Of a stretch of DNA of 64,000 bases, positions 1 to 8,815 are shown one piece after another. Position numbers and translations under genes: made by a program. The notes beneath the pieces are model-generated. The model searched no databases. It had not been told where the DNA came from and saw only the letters and a list, made by a program, of their open reading frames with translations. Within the stretch, counting starts at the first letter, position 1. Each line of letters begins with the position of its first letter. Origin of the DNA: Bordetella ansorpii. GTDB lineage: Bacteria > Pseudomonadota > Gammaproteobacteria > Burkholderiales > Burkholderiaceae_B. The stretch is from positions 1 through 64,000 of the forward strand of contig NZ_FKIF01000003.1 in assembly GCF_900078705.1 (NCBI RefSeq). The letters run 5' to 3'.

Positions 1-1357
<1,357 letters not shown>

Positions 1358-1426
1358 TCTCTGTTTGTGCACCTTGAATCTCATCCTAAGACTCAACCCA
1401 AGATGCGTTCGCTAGCTTATTCAAAG

Positions 1427-1453
1427 GAAGTGAGGTTTAAAAAACCTTACTTC
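1427..1453 (-). other. Hairpin in the 16S leader
   Basis: Arms GAAGTGAGGTTT (1427-1438) and AAACCTTACTTC (1442-1453) pair with one G-U/mismatch position, with a 3-nt loop. It lies about 70 nt upstream of the 16S 5' end on the transcribed strand. It is probably part of the pre-rRNA fold used in leader folding or RNase processing; that role is inferred from position only. Confidence 0.5.
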
Positions 1454-1557
1454 AATTGTGTAAGCGCTTGATGATACTTTTGCTTCGGCGCGAATCTGCG
1501 TAAACGCAAACCGCACCATGCACACGCATCAAGCGCCCACACTTATCGGTTGTTCAG

Positions 1558-1569
1558 TTGTTAAAGAGC
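1558..1569 (-). promoter_or_regulatory. rRNA antitermination boxA
   Basis: The minus strand reads GCTCTTTAACAA, the core of the conserved rRNA boxA (TGCTCTTTAACAA) bound by NusB/S10 for processive antitermination. It sits about 200 nt upstream of 16S and downstream of the promoters, as expected for a leader boxA. Confidence 0.85.
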
Positions 1570-1693
1570 GGTACTGCGAACTGCTTTTACTATCAGCGCC
1601 GTGCAACTTCCGTGTCACGCCGCCTTGCTAATCTTGTCCTGCCTACTGCTTGCCTTGCGTCGTCCGCCGCTGTGTCAGCAGCAGAGAAACGAG

Positions 1694-1722
1694 ATTATGA
1701 AGAAGTTTTTTGACGCTGTCAA
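1694..1722 (-). promoter_or_regulatory. rRNA promoter P2 (proximal), sigma70
   Basis: On the minus strand a perfect -35 TTGACA (1717-1722), a 17-bp spacer and a -10 CATAAT (1694-1699). The spacer contains an A-tract followed by CTTCTT, identical in style to the distal copy at 1913-1941. Transcription would begin near 1687, giving a leader of about 330 nt. Confidence 0.85.
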
Positions 1723-1912
1723 GTCAGTTCGTTTCGCCTCTCCGTTTTTCGATCAACTTATTCGTCGATCGGGATTCCTCAGCCGCGCTTGGCGCCACAC
1801 CTCAGAACCACCCCGGATAAGCGCGTTTTCTGCAAAAAGCCCTCAGAAAACAACCACTTGACCTAACTTTCTTCACTTCGTCTCGCCGCAGTTTCGGCAA
1901 CAGAGGGACGGG

Positions 1913-1941
1913 ATTATGAAGAAGTTTTTTCAGCGTGTCAA
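1913..1941 (-). promoter_or_regulatory. rRNA promoter P1 (distal), sigma70
   Basis: On the minus strand TTGACA (1936-1941), 17-bp spacer, CATAAT (1913-1918). It is the same architecture and nearly the same spacer as the proximal promoter 219 bp downstream, so the rrn operon has tandem promoters produced by a local duplication. Confidence 0.85.
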
Positions 1942-2236
1942 ATCAATCCGCTTCGCCACCGTTTGCAGCCAACCAACCTCTCGTTGACCGGGATTCCTCC
2001 GCCGCGCCTTACGCGCCAAGCTCCGGAACCACCTCGGCAGCTGCTTCGCCCAAACCCCAGGCAAAACAACGCACTGACCAGACTTTTCTTCACTGCCCTG
2101 CTTTTTCCTACCCCTCGGCATCTACCGCGTCGTCGCTAATGCGTAGAACGTTTCAACTGCCGAGCCAGCAACTATAGCACGGGCATTTTGAAGAATGCAA
2201 ATTGGAAGGGGATCGTCCAGGCAGTCCAGCAACGGC

Positions 2237-2273
2237 CGCTGCCCTCCCCCTATACGCTGCCCCTCCCCCTATA
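2237..2273. repeat. Two contiguous 18/19-bp direct repeats
   Basis: CGCTGCCCTCCCCCTATA (2237-2254) is followed at once by the same unit with one extra C (2255-2273). It lies between the end of the DUF1127 gene and the rRNA promoters. No function is evident. Confidence 0.7.
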
Positions 2274-2297
2274 GAGACTTCCTGACCCATCGCAGGC

Positions 2298-2564
2298 CTA
2301 CCAAGTATGCACATCCCATGGGCCGCGCGAATGACGGGCGCGCGTCTGCGCCGCCATGTCCCGGACGTGAGCGGATGCGCCGATGTCTTTCAACATCCAG
2401 TCGTCCATATGCAGGATTTCGCCTTCTGGCGGCAGCACGGATTCCTCCGCGCGCACCCGACGAAACCAGTCGAGGAGCCGGCGCCACCGGCCTTTGACGA
2501 CGGTGCCCTGCGACAGGGCTGATGGGGTAGACGGTAAAGGCGGGCTGTGGGCATCGAGGGGCAT
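2298..2564 (-). CDS. DUF1127 small protein
   Basis: 88 aa. The C-terminal half contains a WRRLLDWFRR basic/aromatic stretch and then DDWMLKDIGAS, the signature end of the YjiS/DUF1127 domain; the usual family is short, 50-90 aa. The start at 2564 is supported by GGAG seven bases upstream. It is transcribed divergently from the LysR gene at 2661, a pairing often seen for these regulators, so the LysR protein probably controls it; the roughly 95-bp AT-rich gap holds both promoters. DUF1127 proteins have been tied to phosphate/carbon and RNA metabolism in other alphaproteobacteria and betaproteobacteria, but no role can be assigned here. Confidence 0.75.
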   Translation of the reverse strand: MPLDAHSPPLPSTPSALSQGTVVKGRWRRLLDWFRRVRAEESVLPPEGEILHMDDWMLKDIGASAHVRDMAAQTRARHSRGPWDVHTW

Positions 2565-2660
2565 GGTGCGCTCCAGGTCAATATATGGTCAGGATATCCA
2601 CCCAAAAGCACCGCGAAAATCGATATATTTCACCCATTCCGGTCGATTTTTCTTACCAAT

Positions 2661-3569
2661 ATGAGCCGACTTCCCCTGAATACGTTGCCCGTCTTCCGCT
2701 GTGCGGCGGAATTGCAGAACCTGAGGGCAGCGGCAGCCCAACTGCATCTGACGCACAGCGCGGTCAGCCAGCAGATCCGCACCCTGGAGACCCAACTGGG
2801 ATTCGAGTTGTTCGACCGGCGTGGACGCGGCATTGTGTTGAATGCTGCGGGCCAGGCCCTGCTGCGCGGCGTGGGCCCCGCGCTCGCCATGCTGGAAGAC
2901 GGGGTGCAGGCGGCCGCCGCCGCGGCCAGCGGAACGGAACAGCGCTTGCGCGTGACCGTGCTGCCGTCTTTCGCGCAGCGGTGGCTGCTGCCGCGCATGG
3001 CCAGTTGGCGCGCCCGGCATCCTCATCTTGCGCTGGAGATCGAGGCCTCGCAGAACGTGGTGGACCTGCCTCGCGCGGGACTGCACGCCGCCTTGCGCTA
3101 TGGCCGAGGCCCGTGGCCGGGCCTGGAGTCCGAGCCGCTATTGGAAGCGCCGTTGCCCTGGGTGGTGGTGGGATCGCCCGGCGCCGCGCAACGGTTGCGC
3201 GAGGCATCGCCCGAGGTCCTCACACGCGAGCCCCTGCTGGGGGACAGGGACCTCTGGCAGGCCTGGTTCCAGGCCGCCGGCGTCCGTACGCGTGTGACCC
3301 CCGTGGCGGTGTTCAACGATGCGGGCCTGTTGCTGCAAGCCGCGGAACAGGAACTCGGACTGGCGCTGACACGCGAGCTGCTGGCCGCCGACGCGCTGGT
3401 GGAACACCGGCTGGAGCGCATCTCGCCGCTGTCCATTCATTATGAGGACACGCAGACCTATCACCTGGTGTATCGGCCGGAGCTGCGCGACTGGCCGCCG
3501 TTGCTGGCGTTGCGCGCCTGGCTGCGCGACGAATTGCGGGCGGCCCAAGCACGCGTGGACGCGCGATGA
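2661..3569 (+). CDS. LysR-family transcriptional regulator (GcvA-like)
   Basis: 302 aa, the usual LTTR length. The N-terminal winged HTH covers residues 1-60 (LPVFRCAAELQNLRAAAAQL, then HSAVSQQIRTLE and FELFDRRGRG). It is followed by a substrate-binding domain with the type-2 periplasmic fold. I chose the ATG at 2661 because the protein then begins five residues before the conserved helix; an upstream in-frame start would add 38 unrelated residues. The sequence pattern SRLPLNTLPVFR is typical of the GcvA subgroup. Divergent from the DUF1127 gene, its likely target. Effector unknown. Confidence 0.9.
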   Translation: MSRLPLNTLPVFRCAAELQNLRAAAAQLHLTHSAVSQQIRTLETQLGFELFDRRGRGIVLNAAGQALLRGVGPALAMLEDGVQAAAAAASGTEQRLRVTVLPSFAQRWLLPRMASWRARHPHLALEIEASQNVVDLPRAGLHAALRYGRGPWPGLESEPLLEAPLPWVVVGSPGAAQRLREASPEVLTREPLLGDRDLWQAWFQAAGVRTRVTPVAVFNDAGLLLQAAEQELGLALTRELLAADALVEHRLERISPLSIHYEDTQTYHLVYRPELRDWPPLLALRAWLRDELRAAQARVDAR

Positions 3570-3610
3570 TGATGCCGCACCACGGCAGGCGGCGCGCCCC
3601 GTTCGGCCGG

Positions 3611-3835
3611 CTACCGGTCCCATGAGCCGCGCAGGGAAGAACGCGGAAGCGGACGCGGCCGGCGGTGCAGGCACGCCGGTCGACTCGCCGGCACCGCCGG
3701 ATGCGCCTTGCCCAACGGTCCCGGCAGATCGGTCTGCGACACCCATCCCAGCACGCGGCGTTGCGTATCGACGATGAGGACGGCGTGTGCGCGGCCGCCG
3801 GCCAGTCCGTCCCCCGATCTGTCACGCCGATGCAA
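3611..3835 (-). pseudogene. Possible CBS-domain remnant
   Basis: A 74-codon minus-strand frame contains AVLIVDTQRRVLGWVSQTDL, which looks like the second half of a CBS motif (V-V-D-x-x-x-x-x-G-x-V-T-x-x-D-L). Nothing before or after it resembles the rest of a CBS or HPP protein, and the C-terminal part is Arg/Pro-rich junk. It may be a decayed end of a CBS gene or chance. The gap 3570-3944 otherwise contains only the palindrome at 3848-3874. Confidence 0.3.
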
Positions 3836-3847
3836 TGGCCCGATGCG

Positions 3848-3874
3848 GTAATAAGCGCGCTTACGACTTATTAC
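3848..3874. promoter_or_regulatory. Inverted repeat upstream of phoD-like gene
   Basis: Perfect 8-bp arms GTAATAAG (3848-3855) and CTTATTAC (3867-3874) flank an 11-bp centre, about 70 bp before the PhoD start. The size and spacing suit a dimeric repressor site. It is not a Pho box, and I saw no Pho-box repeat in this gap. Confidence 0.45.
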
Positions 3875-3944
3875 GCCAAACAGACAGCACCGCCGTCATC
3901 CACGCACCGCCTGTCTGCATCGACCACATACCGGACGCATATTC

Positions 3945-6008
3945 ATGGACCGCAGAAAATTCCTGAAATGGGGCAGCTTCCTCACCGTTTCCGTCGCCAC
4001 GACCACCCTGGCAGGTTGCGGCGGCAGCAATGACGACGACGGCAATGAAGGCGGCGGCGAATCGGGCGGCCAGACGCCCCCCGCCAACGGGTCCATCACC
4101 TACAGCTTCCCGCAAGGCGTGGCCTCGGGCGATCCGCGTCCGGACAGCATCGTGCTGTGGACCCGCATCGAAGGCGATGCGCAGAATGCCGTGCCGGTAA
4201 GGGTGGAACTGGCCTACGACGAAGCCTTCGCCCAGAAGGTGAACCTGACCGACGCCACGATCAGCGCCGAGCCCGACTGGGACCACACCGTCCGCCACAA
4301 GATCACCAACCTGCTGGCCGGCACGACCTATTACTACCGCTTCACCGTGGGCGAGACCGTCAGCACCGTCGGCCGCACGCGCACCGCGCCCGCCGAGGCC
4401 GCCTCGGTCGACGAACTGCGTTTCGCCTTCATCTCCTGTCAGGACTGGAGCGTGAACCACTGGGCCGCCTTCGACGAGCTGGTGAAGGAAGACCTGGATT
4501 TCATCGTGCACCTGGGCGACTACGTGTACGAGACCGTGGACGCGGGCTTCCAGTCGGGCGTGGTGGAAAGCGCCCATGGCCCGCTGACGCTGCCCGACGG
4601 CACGCTGCGCTCGGACGGCGCCACCTACGCGACCACGCTGGCCGACTACCGCACGCTGTACCGCAGCTACCGTTCCGATCCGCGCCTGCAGGCGCTGCAC
4701 GCGCGCTTCCCCATGATCGCGATCTGGGACGACCATGAGTTCTCGGACGACTGCTGGCAGGATCGCCAGACGTACGAAGTGGGCGACGACGAAACGCCGC
4801 GCACCGCGCGCCGCCGCAGCGCCAACCAGGCCTGGTTCGAGTTCATGCCGGCCGACGTCAGCCTGGACCTGAACAATCCCTCTTTCAACAACATCCAGAT
4901 CTACCGCGCGTTCCGCTTCGGCAAGCTGGCCTCGCTGGTGATGACCGACCAGCGCCTGTACCGCGCGGATCACGTCATCCCGGAAACGGCGGCCGGCAGC
5001 GAGATCGGCAGCCGGTACTTCGTGCCCAAGGCCACGCTGGCCGCCCTGGAAGGACAGAAGATCACCGCCGCGGGCGGGGCGCTGACGCCGGTTTCCATGC
5101 TGAGCGATACGCAACGCGCCTGGTGGAAGCGCCAGATGCAGAACAGCACCGCCACCTGGAAACTGTGGGGCAATGAAGTCTCGCTGCTGCGCATGCAATT
5201 CGATGGCACGCAGGCCGTGGCCAGCCTGCTGGCGCAAGGCATCGTGGCATCGTTTCCGACGGTGCCGCTGCAGGCCGCCACGATCGCCCTGATCCAGGAC
5301 CTGACCGCCGCGGCCAAACCCAGCCCGTCCGCCCCGCCGGTCACCGACTACGACAACCTTGAGGCTGTGCTGGCCGCCGCGCCGGCCAGCCTGCCCGGGC
5401 CGGCCATCTCGGCCATCAAGGACTCGCTGAACAGCCAGTTGCCCCCCTCGATGCTGCTGGACGAATACCTGCTGAACGTCGACCAGTGGGATGGCTACAA
5501 CGCCGAACGCAAGGACCTGATGGCGCATCTGCTGAACAACGGCATCCAGAACGTGGTGGCCTTGACCGGCGACATCCACGCCTTTTTCGCCGGCTCGGTC
5601 ATGGCCGACTACGACGTGGCGACCGCCGACCTCGAACCCGTGATGGTCGACCTGGTGACGGCAGGGGTGTCCAGCAACTCCTTCTTCAGCTATTTCAAGA
5701 GCGTGGTCGACACCAACCCGGCGTTCGCCGCCGCGAAGCCGCTGATCTACTCGGAGTCGGGCGGCGTGGTCACCAACACGTTCAACACCACGCTGAACCA
5801 GTTCAATGGCAATTGGATGAAGTACGTCGACACCAACGCGCAAGGCTACGCGGTGGTCTCGCTGACGGAAAGCAGCCTGTCCTGCATCTTCAAGAAGCTC
5901 AAGCCGCTGGACGGCGACAAGGCCCCCGCCTCGCCCGCGGTGGCCAGCCAACAGGTGCTGACCGTGGCCGCCGGCGACCCGAACGTGACCGTGGTCTCGC
6001 CGATCTAG
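3945..6008 (+). CDS. phoD: PhoD-family alkaline phosphatase, Tat-type lipoprotein
   Basis: 687 aa. The N-terminus has a twin-arginine motif (DRRKFLK) and a lipobox LAGC with Cys25, so it is probably exported folded by Tat and anchored by lipid. An Asp/Gly-rich linker (residues 26-45) follows, then the PhoD N-terminal Ig-like domain (FPQGVASGDPRPDSIVLWTR). The metallophosphatase domain has HLGDYVYE, IWDDHEFSDD and LTGDIHAFFAG supplying the Fe/Ca ligands. PhoD enzymes hydrolyse phosphomonoesters and phosphodiesters. It is preceded by an inverted repeat and followed by a probable terminator, so it is likely monocistronic. Extra residues (about 435-500) before the last metal motif are family-variable. 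Confidence 0.9.
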   Translation: MDRRKFLKWGSFLTVSVATTTLAGCGGSNDDDGNEGGGESGGQTPPANGSITYSFPQGVASGDPRPDSIVLWTRIEGDAQNAVPVRVELAYDEAFAQKVNLTDATISAEPDWDHTVRHKITNLLAGTTYYYRFTVGETVSTVGRTRTAPAEAASVDELRFAFISCQDWSVNHWAAFDELVKEDLDFIVHLGDYVYETVDAGFQSGVVESAHGPLTLPDGTLRSDGATYATTLADYRTLYRSYRSDPRLQALHARFPMIAIWDDHEFSDDCWQDRQTYEVGDDETPRTARRRSANQAWFEFMPADVSLDLNNPSFNNIQIYRAFRFGKLASLVMTDQRLYRADHVIPETAAGSEIGSRYFVPKATLAALEGQKITAAGGALTPVSMLSDTQRAWWKRQMQNSTATWKLWGNEVSLLRMQFDGTQAVASLLAQGIVASFPTVPLQAATIALIQDLTAAAKPSPSAPPVTDYDNLEAVLAAAPASLPGPAISAIKDSLNSQLPPSMLLDEYLLNVDQWDGYNAERKDLMAHLLNNGIQNVVALTGDIHAFFAGSVMADYDVATADLEPVMVDLVTAGVSSNSFFSYFKSVVDTNPAFAAAKPLIYSESGGVVTNTFNTTLNQFNGNWMKYVDTNAQGYAVVSLTESSLSCIFKKLKPLDGDKAPASPAVASQQVLTVAAGDPNVTVVSPI

Positions 6009-6033
6009 GCACCGGCTGTCCAGGCGGCCAAAA

Positions 6034-6113
6034 GGCCGTCCGCGCTCTGCCTCCGCCGAAACAGGCTTCCGCACGTGTTTCGGGATCGGACGGCCGACGT
6101 GGACGGCTTTTTT
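6034..6113 (+). terminator. Probable intrinsic terminator after phoD
   Basis: GGCCGTCC (6034-6041) can pair with GGACGGCC (6088-6095), and a local hairpin GCCG(6093-6096)/CGGC(6104-6107) is followed by a run of six T (6108-6113). The remaining gap to 6324 shows no further gene. Confidence 0.5.
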
Positions 6114-6324
6114 GCTGCTGGCCCGGCGCGCCAGGCACGTCACGCTCCCGTGGCGGATCGATACCCGATACCGGCATCGGTCGCGCGATGAGCGTTCTGG
6201 GACGCGTGCGGGGCGCGCATCGCCCGCACCGATCAGACGATTCCTTCCCCGACAGATTTTGTCGCACCCGCCCTGGGCAGACTTGCTATGCTGCCCGCTC
6301 CCGAGAGATGAACGCCGTGTGCGC

Positions 6325-8814
6325 ATGAAGTCCAAGAATTTCATCTATGCCGGCCGCCTGCGCGGCTGGATGCTGTGCTGCCTGCTGGCACTGGCGGCCC
6401 TGATGGCCGCGGGCGCCGTCCAGGCGCAACCCGACGCCGCGCAGGATGCCGACTCCAGGCTGTCCCAGGCGCGCGAGCGTATCGACGCCATCCGCAAGGG
6501 CCTGGACGGCAAGCCTGTCGACAGCGACCTGGAAAAGTGGCGCGGCGACGTGCAGCAGGTGCAATCCCAGGCGGATGCCCTGGCCGAGTCGCTGGCCCCG
6601 CGCCTGGCCGACGTCACCGCCCGGCTGAACCAGTTGGGCCCGGTATCCGAGGACGCGAAGGAGGCGCCCGACGTCGCCGAGCAGCGCCGCCAGTTGGAGA
6701 AATCCAGCAGCAGTGTCGACGCCCAGGTCAAGCTGGCGCGCCTGTTGTCGGTCGAGGCGAGCCAGACGGCGGAGCGCATCTCCGCCATGCGCCGCACGCA
6801 GTTCCAGGAAAGACTGGGCGAGCGGCGCGGCACGTTTCTGTCCGCCACCTTCTGGCGCGAATTGCGCAACGAGGCGCCGCGCGACCTGCGCCGCGTGGGC
6901 GACCTGGGCCGTGACCTGCTGGCCGGCATGAGCGAGACGCCCGCCTGGGCCTGGATCGCGCTGGCGATCATGCTGGCCGGACTGCTGGCGCTGCGTCGCT
7001 GGCTGCGCGAACGGCTGCTTCGGTTGACCAGCACCCGCGTGCCGCCGGGCCGCCTGCGCCGCTCGTTCCTCGCCGCCGCGCTGGCGCTGCTGGGCGCCGC
7101 GGTGCCGGGCGCGGTCGCGAGCCTGATCAGCATCGCCCTGACCTGGAGCGGGTCGCTGGAAGATGACATCCAGGCCCTGCTGGGCGACATGGTGGGCATC
7201 GTCTGCCTGGCGGGCTACATCGGCGGCCTGGGCTACGCGCTGCTGTCGGCCAGCCGCCCGTCATGGCGCCTGCTGCCGTTGCCCGATGCCGTGGCCGAAG
7301 GATTGCGCTGGCTGCCCAGCAGCCTGGCCATCCTGGCGGTGCTGATGTGGCTGTCGCAGCGGCTGCCCGCCCTGCTCAACATCAGCCTGACCGCCACCAT
7401 CGCCTTGAACGGCCTGACGGCCCTGGCGCTGGGCGGCGTGCTGGCCGTGGCGCTGATGCGCGGCGAACGCCGCCGCCGCGCCGCCGCCATCGCCGAGGCG
7501 GCCGCCTCGGCCGACGCAGGCGCCGATGCCGGCCAGCCGGTGCCGCCGCGCCCGTTCTGGGTGGGCATCCTCGTCAACCTGGCCTGGCTGGCGCTGATCG
7601 TCAGCCTGGGCGGCATCCTGATCGGCTACGCGGCCTTGGGCACCTTCATGATCGGCCAGGGCCTGTGGGCGCTGATCGTGGTGTCGTCCGCCTACTTGCT
7701 CTCGGTATTGCTGGAAGACGGCTGCACCACGCTGCTGGCCGGCCGCTATGTCGATGAGAAGACGCCGCAGTCGCGGTTGCGCCAGCAGGCAGCCGTGCTG
7801 CTGTCGGGCGCGAGCCGCATCGCGGTGCTGATGGTGGCGGCGGTGCTGCTGGCCAGCCCCTTCGGCGAAGGTCCCGACGAGCTGGTACATCGGCTGGACC
7901 TGCTGCACCGCGGACTGCAGATCGGCGAGATCCAGTTGAAGCCCGGCTCCTTGCTGCAGGCCCTGCTGTCGCTGGCGTTGGGCATCCTGGCCGTGCGCGT
8001 GCTCAAGCGCTGGCTGACCGACCGCTACCTGCCCACCACCAATTTCGATCCCGGCATGCAGACGTCGGCGGCCACGCTGTTCGGCTACGCGGGCATCGTG
8101 TTCGCCGTGTCGCTGTCGCTGTCGGTGCTGGGCCTGGGACTGGAACGCGTGGCGTGGATCGCGTCCGCGCTGTCGGTGGGTATCGGTTTCGGCCTGCAGG
8201 CGGTGGTGCAGAACTTCGTGTCGGGCCTGATCCTGCTGGCCGAGCGGCCGGTGCGCGTGGGCGACTGGGTGTCGCTGGGCGGCATCGAAGGCGACATCCA
8301 GCGCATCAACGTGCGCGCCACGGAGATCCAGATGGCGGACCGGTCCACGGTGATCGTGCCGAACTCGGAATTCATCACCAAGACGGTGCGCAACGTCACA
8401 CACTCGAATCCGCTGGGCCGCGTGCAGATCCGCCTGCCGATGCCGCTGGCCACGCATCCGGCCGAGGTGCGCGACCTGATGCTGTCCGCCTTCGCCGAGC
8501 GTGAGGAAATCCTGGAGACGCCCGCGGCCGACGTGTACCTGGACGGCATCGAGGGCGATCGCCTGATGTTCAACGCCGTGGGCTACGTCAGCTCGCCGCG
8601 CGCCGCCTATGTGACGCGCAGCAAGCTGCTGTTCGAGATCCTGCAGCGCCTGGCCGAGGCCGGGCTGGAAATGTCGCCGCAGACCACGATGCTGCTGCGC
8701 GAGACGGCGCCGGCTCCGCACGAACCCCTGGTTCCGCCGGAGAGCACCGCGGTGGCGCCCCCGCAGGATGCGCCCATGCCCGAGGACCCGCCCCCCACGC
8801 CCGCCAAGGGCTGA
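6325..8814 (+). CDS. DUF3772 mechanosensitive channel (MscS superfamily)
   Basis: 829 aa. A signal peptide (ending VQAQ) is followed by a periplasmic coiled DUF3772 region (to about residue 210). About ten hydrophobic segments lead to the MscS pore helix (AWIASALSVGIGFGLQAVVQNF) and the beta domain (ERPVRVGDWVSLGGIEGDIQRI), ending in a Pro-rich tail. Such large channels release solutes on hypo-osmotic shock; this one resembles YbiO/YjeP-size proteins rather than MscS itself. An in-frame GTG two codons upstream (6319) is an alternative start. It is convergent with the EAL gene, their stops being almost touching. Confidence 0.88.
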   Translation: MKSKNFIYAGRLRGWMLCCLLALAALMAAGAVQAQPDAAQDADSRLSQARERIDAIRKGLDGKPVDSDLEKWRGDVQQVQSQADALAESLAPRLADVTARLNQLGPVSEDAKEAPDVAEQRRQLEKSSSSVDAQVKLARLLSVEASQTAERISAMRRTQFQERLGERRGTFLSATFWRELRNEAPRDLRRVGDLGRDLLAGMSETPAWAWIALAIMLAGLLALRRWLRERLLRLTSTRVPPGRLRRSFLAAALALLGAAVPGAVASLISIALTWSGSLEDDIQALLGDMVGIVCLAGYIGGLGYALLSASRPSWRLLPLPDAVAEGLRWLPSSLAILAVLMWLSQRLPALLNISLTATIALNGLTALALGGVLAVALMRGERRRRAAAIAEAAASADAGADAGQPVPPRPFWVGILVNLAWLALIVSLGGILIGYAALGTFMIGQGLWALIVVSSAYLLSVLLEDGCTTLLAGRYVDEKTPQSRLRQQAAVLLSGASRIAVLMVAAVLLASPFGEGPDELVHRLDLLHRGLQIGEIQLKPGSLLQALLSLALGILAVRVLKRWLTDRYLPTTNFDPGMQTSAATLFGYAGIVFAVSLSLSVLGLGLERVAWIASALSVGIGFGLQAVVQNFVSGLILLAERPVRVGDWVSLGGIEGDIQRINVRATEIQMADRSTVIVPNSEFITKTVRNVTHSNPLGRVQIRLPMPLATHPAEVRDLMLSAFAEREEILETPAADVYLDGIEGDRLMFNAVGYVSSPRAAYVTRSKLLFEILQRLAEAGLEMSPQTTMLLRETAPAPHEPLVPPESTAVAPPQDAPMPEDPPPTPAKG

Positions 8815-8815
8815 A

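Larger units (their letters stand above)
1681..2116. repeat. Direct duplication of the rRNA promoter module (~219 bp period)
   Basis: Two imperfect copies, about 1681-1896 and 1900-2116. Shared blocks in order are ATTATGAAGAAGTTTTTT, a TGTCAA block, CGGGATTCCTC followed by CGCCGCGC-like sequence, and an AAAACAACNAC segment before TTCTTCACT. Each copy carries one complete promoter. Apart from these promoters the stretch 1570-2230 holds no gene I can support. Confidence 0.75.

Noticed and set aside
3861-6344. 827-codon minus-strand open frame opposite phoD
   Set aside because: It is the antisense of a well-supported PhoD gene; its His/Arg/Gly/Val-rich composition is typical of shadow frames in GC-rich DNA.
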